A DNA stretch of 64,000 nt from Prunus persica. Its lineage: Eukaryota; Streptophyta; Magnoliopsida; Rosales; Rosaceae. Below the pieces are notes generated by a model, which saw nothing but the letters and a program-made list of their open reading frames with translations, had not been told where the DNA came from and did not search any database. The stretch is taken from contig NC_034009.1 of NCBI RefSeq assembly GCF_000346465.2, positions 2,027,395 through 2,091,394 of the forward strand, written 5' to 3'. A program made the translations under genes and the position numbers. Shown here in pieces: positions 58,907 through 64,000 of this stretch (positions within the stretch are counted from its first letter, which is position 1; every line of letters starts with the position of its first letter).

Positions 58907-60358
58907 ATGGAGAATGGTATACAGAATAGTACCAGGGACCATATTTCAGTTGTTATAGTAGACGGATATATTGGGCTCCAGGCATTGGAAAACACCATGA
59001 GAGCAAAGCTTTGCCCTGACTCATCCTCTTGGGAGGCCAAAAGCTGCATCTTCAGAGTTCCAAAGGTGCTCAAGAGACATAAACCAGAGGCATACGAACC
59101 TGATTTTGTCTCAATCGGTCCATTTCACCACGGAGCTGGTAAACAATTTCAGCACATGGAAAATGTGAAACAATGGTATTTGAATAATCTTTTGTCACGC
59201 AGGAATAATGTGAGCTTGAAAAACTTAATCGATTGCGTCGTTCCGCTGGAGAAATCGGCCCGCGAATTTTATGCTGAACCACTTGATCATCTAAGCCAAA
59301 ATGACCTGGTAGAAATGATGATACTTGATGGCTGCTTTGTAATTGAACTGTTCCGGAAGTACCCTTCTGATGAGGAACATATTGACGCAAATGACCCCAT
59401 CTTCAACATGGATTGCATGTTCCAATATCTCTGCCACGACCTGTTGCTGCTAGAAAATCAGCTACCTTGGTTTGTTCTCCAGCATTTATATGACCTTACC
59501 CTCGACCCCAATGAACCTGAACGCTCCCTCACTATAGTCATGCTCACAGTCTTCACCTCACAAAAACCACTGTACCATAGCTGCGACTCCTATCTAGGGT
59601 ATGTTTATGAGGACAAGCATGACAAAAATTACGAAACTTTGCACATACTCGATCTGATAAGAACTTCGATAGTTTTTCCGTTCCAAGATCACATAAAAGA
59701 AAAGGAGAGAAGAGAAAAGGAGCGAAAAAAGAAAACTTTCTGCAGACCGAAAAGAAGAAGAAATAGCAATAATAATAAATTAGGGACAGATATGGACTCG
59801 GAGTTTCCTCCTGCAACTGCTCTAGCGCAGGCAGGCGTTAAATTTCGTAGCGTTTCTGCTGGCAGCATAATGAATATTGACTTTGAAAAGGGGGTCTTGC
59901 GTTATATTGGATACAAAAGGGGTACTTTTAAAATTCCACTTCTATCAATTGGGGAGTTGACAGATCCACTGTTGAGGAACCTCATTGCCTTTGAGCAATG
60001 CTACTATCACCATTCGCATGAAATAACGTCTTATGCATTCTTGATGAATAAACTCGTCGCTTCGAGCAAGGACATGGAGTTTCTTTGCGAGAAACGGATC
60101 ATAGATAACTGGTTGAACGCTGAAGATGGCGCCAACTACTTTAGCAGGCTTTGCAATGACACCGTTCTGAAAAGGTTCTACTATGAGGAACTCTGCGTTG
60201 AAGTGAATATGCATTACCAGATTAAATGGTACAGGTGGCTTGAAAAGTTTAACCGCGACTATTTTGCAAACCCTTGGAGTGCGATTTCTCTCATTGCGGC
60301 TGCTATACTTCTGGCTCTCACTGTGGTGCAGACCGTGTACGCCATTCGCAGTAAGTAG
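58907..60358 (+). CDS. DUF247 membrane protein
   Basis: A single coding exon of 483 aa from MENGIQNSTRDHI; a splice-acceptor-like TGCAG at 58874 suggests a 5' UTR intron. Family strings: CIFRVPKVLKRHKPEAYEPD, FVSIGPFHHGAG, CVVPLEKSAREFY, MMILDGCFVIELFRKY, LLLLENQLPWFVLQHLY, AGVKFRSVSAGSIMNIDFEKG, LRNLIAFEQCYYH, ITSYAFLMNKLVAS. A very basic insertion (KERREKERKKKTFCRPKRRR, about residues 264-290) lies in the variable middle. The C-terminus has one membrane helix (about residues 458-478), then IRSK. DUF247 proteins are plant-specific and mostly uncharacterised; some grass members act in self-incompatibility. No damage is seen. It lies between the two mini-SEO genes. Confidence 0.92.
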   Translation: MENGIQNSTRDHISVVIVDGYIGLQALENTMRAKLCPDSSSWEAKSCIFRVPKVLKRHKPEAYEPDFVSIGPFHHGAGKQFQHMENVKQWYLNNLLSRRNNVSLKNLIDCVVPLEKSAREFYAEPLDHLSQNDLVEMMILDGCFVIELFRKYPSDEEHIDANDPIFNMDCMFQYLCHDLLLLENQLPWFVLQHLYDLTLDPNEPERSLTIVMLTVFTSQKPLYHSCDSYLGYVYEDKHDKNYETLHILDLIRTSIVFPFQDHIKEKERREKERKKKTFCRPKRRRNSNNNKLGTDMDSEFPPATALAQAGVKFRSVSAGSIMNIDFEKGVLRYIGYKRGTFKIPLLSIGELTDPLLRNLIAFEQCYYHHSHEITSYAFLMNKLVASSKDMEFLCEKRIIDNWLNAEDGANYFSRLCNDTVLKRFYYEELCVEVNMHYQIKWYRWLEKFNRDYFANPWSAISLIAAAILLALTVVQTVYAIRSK

Positions 60359-61132
60359 CTTAGCGGGATAATTGTTTATGGTTCGTTTTATCTAAACTAT
60401 GCATTTTCATGCACTGATTGTATTTTAATAGTGAAGTGAATGGTCAAATTTGAAATTTCGGAATTTCAAAAATAGTGTGAGGTATAATGGGTTCAAAGTG
60501 CACTCCTAATGGGTTTGTTACTTTGTTTCTCTAGGAACTAGAATATCAGCTCTACCTATGGGATCAAATTCCTCCAAAATCAAGAATTGAATTCTTGATT
60601 TTGTGTGGACATGCACGTCTATGTTGCACAAACACTTTAATTAGCTGAAATGTCTGAGTGTCGGACACTCAGACACGGCTCGAACATGCGTTAGACACAA
60701 TCAACAGACATGGACATGGAAAATTAAAGAAACTACATAGAAGAATAATGTTGTGCGGAATGTCCCAGTATTGCCAAATCTTCACGGAAACATCAAGAGA
60801 CAGTAAACGCCATAATTTATCATTGTTATCAAACTGTAGCAAAATACTTTTTTGTTACTGTGCCGGAAAAAAATTGATTAATTGGAAGGGAAATGAAATT
60901 TACTTATAAATAAATGAAATCACGTTGTAGCACTAGAAACACGCATTACTAACTCAATTAAAGGCACAGTAACTTTTCATCTTCATTATTCTGGACAGTA
61001 ATTCTTGCAAAGGTTCATGTGCTGTCACAAATTTATCTAGAAATGTTTCCAGCGGTGATTGTGAACTGTAGCAAAAGACCGTTTTATTACTCCCCTTAAC
61101 ATTTTTATTTTTTATTTTTATGATTACTCCCC
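60359..61132. other. Intergenic between DUF247 gene and mini-SEO F
   Basis: 3' regions of two convergent genes. The minus-strand frame conserved with 54350-54492 lies at about 60954-61075 (FCYSSQSPLETF on the minus strand). Nothing else recognised. Confidence 0.4.
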
Positions 61133-61764
61133 TCAGTGTTTGAAACCAAACCGCGCCATTCTTTCCTTCACAATTGTCTTGGCAGGATTGTATTCTTCCA
61201 CATGGCCCCTTTGGTCCATCTCCAGCAGCGCCAAATAATTCTTCTTCCTGTGTAATTCGAGCATGTCCTTGATGTTTCTGATGCATTCTGGGTAGGGTCT
61301 AGCTGTGTAGCATGACAGTCTTTCCGCAATGTGCAATAAGTACTTGTCTTCCTCCTCGTGTGCCTTCCACTTCTTTTCCCCAGCAATGGGGATCCACAGA
61401 GTCTTATAAACATCCACCTTCTCCTCTTCTATCCGCTCATTAACGTGCTTGATAAGTTTAATATGAGCTTCAGAAATATCCAATCTCGAAATGAACAAGA
61501 ATAGTTTACTGCCTCTCAGTGTATCGAAATTCGTGGGATATTTCTATTTGGACAAAACAAAACAAAAAAGCACGGTAATGGAACCAGTCTGTATCAGTAA
61601 TATAAGAATAGCAATGCAAAACTTTAGTAACATACTAACCGGATTGGGAGTGTAGGCGTCAATGATCCATCCAACCGGCACATCAAAACTTTCGAAAATG
61701 AAGTGTTCCAACTTCACCGAAGATTCAGATATCGTCACAGTGCCTGACTTTTTTATAGCTTTAG
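61133..61764 (-). CDS. Mini-SEO F, 5' end missing
   Basis: Minus strand, two exons seen: 61764-61640 and 61543-61133. They correspond to exons 2 and 3 of gene E with the same phases: exon 2 begins with two bases completing a codon, and exon 3 starts in phase 0. Translation: AKAIKKSGTVTISESS, FIFESFDVPVGWIIDAYTPN, then YPTNFDTLRGSKLFLFISRL, DISEAHIKLIKHVNERI, VYKTLWIPIAGEKKWKAHEE, LSCYTARPYPECIRNIK, NYLALLEMDQRGHVEEYNPA and ERMARFGFKH. The first exon with a membrane anchor, expected by analogy to E, is not found before the copia insertion at 61908. It may lie beyond the window or be lost. The coding part has no stop or frameshift, which argues for recent or continuing function. Confidence 0.65.
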
Positions 61765-61907
61765 CTGTCGAAAGAAAAACAATTCAAAATAATAAATATG
61801 ATAGATCTTTGGCAAGTGCAACATTGTCCTGTGGGATTCCGATTTTCAGGTTATGTTACCTGTCTACGCCTTTTTTATGAGAAATCTGAAACTGTGTGTT
61901 TGGATGC

Positions 61908-62184
61908 TGAGAAAGTTAGCTCAGAAAATTAGAAAGAAAAGTAAATATGGAATTTTCCGTTGATTTCATTCACTTGAATAATAATAATTACAGTAGTTTT
62001 CTTTTTATACAAGATAGAAACTCAGCTATGAATAATAACCTGTAACTAACATCTAACAACAGAGTTAAGCTAAACATGACATGTGTCATCATCTGAGCCT
62101 TCTTAATCTACATGTGATTTTCTGTGTGCAAGTTCAGAGTTGTTAGTATGAACTTGTATTGATGGCTGAGATATACTTGTAACA
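61908..62184 (-). repeat. 3' LTR of a copia element in gene F intron 1
   Basis: On the minus strand TGTTACAAGTATATCTCAG (62184) to ACTTTCTCA (61908), 277 bp, preceded by the polypurine run GCTTGCGGGGGG. Left flank GATGC. Confidence 0.7.
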
Positions 62185-63352
62185 CCCCCCGCAAGCTGAA
62201 GGGTGCAACACACAACTTCAGATTGGATTTAAGAGACAAACCGATCAACAAAGAGAGGCTTGGTAAACAGATCATCAACTTGAGCAACAGTAGTAATATG
62301 ATGCAAGTGATAGCGCGAGCAGAAACTGGTTCACGAATAAAATAAAAATCCACTTCCACATGCTAGTTCGCTTAGCAGAAGCAATAACAAGAGCCCTGTA
62401 TTCCGACCAAGATTATCATAGTGAATAGAAGGAGGAGCAGAGAGAAAAAATTAGAGATCACGCAAAACAGAACATATCCAAATAAGCTTAGCAGAAGCAA
62501 TAACAAGAGCCCTGTATTCCGATTCTGTGCTAGATTGAGCCACAGTGGCTTGTTTCTTGGCACTCCAAGACACCAAATTAGGGCCAAAATAAACACAGAA
62601 ACCACTAACAGAGCGTCGATCCATAGGGCACCCTACCCAATCAGAATTTGTATAACAGTGAAGAACAAGAGAACCCTTAGTGAAAGACAAACCTTCAGTC
62701 ATGGTGCCTTTAAGGTAGCGAAGAATCCGCTTAGCAGCAACTAAATGTGGAGTCCTTGGAGATTGCATAAACTGACATAACTGACAAACAAAAAAAGAGA
62801 TGTTGGGCCTCGTCCAAGTAAGATATTGCAAAGCACCCACAAGAGCCCGAAATTCAGTGGGATTAGACAAAGGTTCACCAAAAGTAGCATTCAACCGAAC
62901 AGCAGAAGTAGGAGAGGAATATGGTTTAGCACCAACCATAGCAGTTTTCTATAGTAAATCAAATATGTATTTGGTATGTGAGAAGAAAAGACCTGAGGCA
63001 TCTCTATGAGCTTCCAAGCCAAGAAAATAATGAAGAGCACCAAGATCCTTGACTGGAGATAAAGCACTAAGTTCACCAATCAGTTGCTTGCAAATGGCAG
63101 AAGAACTATTAGTTATCAAAATATCATCCACATACACAAGAATAAAGGTCACAGTATCGGCAACTCGAACAAACAAAGAAGTATCAGATTTGCACGTAGC
63201 AAAACCAAGAGATAGCAAAGCTTGCAGTAATTCTTCATACCAAGCGCGGGGAGCCTGCTTCAAACCATATAAGCTCTTTTCCAACTTGCAAACATGGGAA
63301 GGGAAAGAAGAATCAATAAAGCCTGGGGTGTTGTGCGGAAGCGTCAACCAAC
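62185..63352 (-). pseudogene. Copia reverse transcriptase and RNase H, broken
   Basis: Minus strand from 63340: PGFIDSSFPSHVCKLEKSLY, GLKQAPRAWYEELL, the catalytic FILVYVDDILIT, LGALHYFLGLE, then a stop where KYIFDLLQKTAMVG is expected (CAG to TAG near 62943). RNase H follows with LVGALQYLTWTRPNI, VAAKRILRYLKGT, SDWVGCPMDRRSVSGFC, SWSAKKQATVAQSSTESEYR and, after a rearrangement, VEVDFYFIREPV and LFTKPLF. A 36-bp string (62371-62406) is repeated at 62487-62522. The 5' part is cut off at 63353 by another LTR. Confidence 0.85.
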
Positions 63353-63915
63353 TGTGAGTGAAAAATAAGCAACTACTGGCAGGAAAAAAATTGAACAGAA
63401 AATTACAACAAGAAGAACACCAAGATTTATACTGGTTCGGCAATTGCCTACATCCAGTTTGGAGACGACGGAGTATTCCACTATAATCAATGGGGATATA
63501 CAATAGTGTTTACCACTCAATTTCCCAAAGACCCAAATACACCCAACCTCCTTCACTCACAAAGGAAGAGAAAACAATGATACAAAGCAAAGAACAACTA
63601 GAGAGAATTTGTTTCTCTCTTTGGCAAAATGCCTTTCTTGCTATTTTTCTCTTCTACTCAACACTTGGTTGGATTCTTCAAATGAAACCATTTGCTTCCA
63701 ATTTATAGCCAAAGGAAGTGGCTTCTCAAAGAAGCCAAAGGTTAGGCAAGTCAACAATAGCCTACCACCATTTGTGAAAGCTAATTAATGCATTCCCATT
63801 GCAACTTGTCAATAGCCATCACTTTTGACTATTGTAAAAGCCAATTAATGCATTCACATTGCAACTTGTCAATTTGCCGATATTGTTGACTATTGGTTTG
63901 AGGCAATAATCAACA
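63353..63915 (-). repeat. LTR of a nested copia element
   Basis: Minus strand TGTTGATTATTGCCTC (63915) to TTTCACTCACA (63353), 563 bp. The preceding polypurine string GCCAAGGTGGAGAT (63916-63929 on +) shows that this is the 3' LTR of an element whose body continues past the window end. It interrupts the reverse transcriptase of the older copia. Confidence 0.75.
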
Positions 63916-64000
63916 ATCTCCACCTTGGCTCAAACCCTCGAAGTAGAACTCCCAATAGTCGTCTCCCAATCCCCTATGGGGCAATCAACAAATTTTACAA
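63916..64000 (-). mobile_element. Internal 3' end of the nested copia, cut by window
   Basis: Polypurine tract and the first 70 bases of internal sequence; the rest lies outside the window. Confidence 0.6.

Overview
This is eukaryotic nuclear DNA from a dicotyledonous plant. It is AT-rich, its genes have introns with GT-AG borders, and Ty1/copia, Ty3/gypsy, Cassandra, SINE and MITE insertions fill much of the space between them. The gene family and retroelement types would fit a woody Rosaceae-like genome, but the species cannot be read from the sequence.

The backbone is a cluster of SIEVE ELEMENT OCCLUSION (SEO/SEOR, phloem P-protein) genes. Three look complete, all on the + strand: SEO-A (6514-10762, 7 exons, 681 aa), SEO-B (19361-22090, 6 exons because the first intron is missing, 673 aa) and SEO-C (26829-29456, 7 exons, 666 aa). 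All reading frames stay open across the splice junctions, and each gene has a TATA box about 120 bp upstream of its ATG. Two further SEO loci are ruins: an old scrap of the last exon at 2575-2790, and SEO-D (44066-44442), a very recent copy of the SEO-C tail. The rest of SEO-D has been replaced by copia-type elements.

The most unusual part is the right end. Two small genes, E (53042-54311, +) and F (61133-61764, -, 5' end missing), keep only the middle SEO exons (5 and 6), with the same intron phases. In E a new first exon encodes a membrane-anchor helix, and both lack the SEO C-terminal cysteine exon. They lie on either side of an intact DUF247 gene (58907-60358). I regard these membrane-anchored mini-SEO genes as the best candidate for something undescribed.

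Mobile DNA, left to right: a CACTA foldback MITE (3296-3535); a SINE inside SEO-A intron 1; a second SINE (about 12160); a 2.7 kb solo gypsy LTR with a perfect 5-bp target duplication (14292-16984); a foldback MITE (17284-17460); a Cassandra LTR carrying a 5S rRNA-like core (18518-18769); foldbacks at 22.8-24.2 kb; a Mutator-like element that has captured part of a PB1-domain gene (about 29934-30722); a truncated Cassandra LTR joined to a deletion derivative of a gypsy element (30776-36452); a young gag-only copia-type element with 1146-bp LTRs (36895-42566); the tail of an opposite-strand copia whose LTR ends inside SEO-D (42637-44065); scattered MITE, LTR and LINE relics (45-51 kb); and nested copia elements in the first intron of gene F (61908 to the window end).

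Together the window shows tandem growth of a phloem gene family and its erosion by retrotransposons. Host genes are few: SEO-A, SEO-B, SEO-C, mini-SEO E, mini-SEO F and the DUF247 gene.
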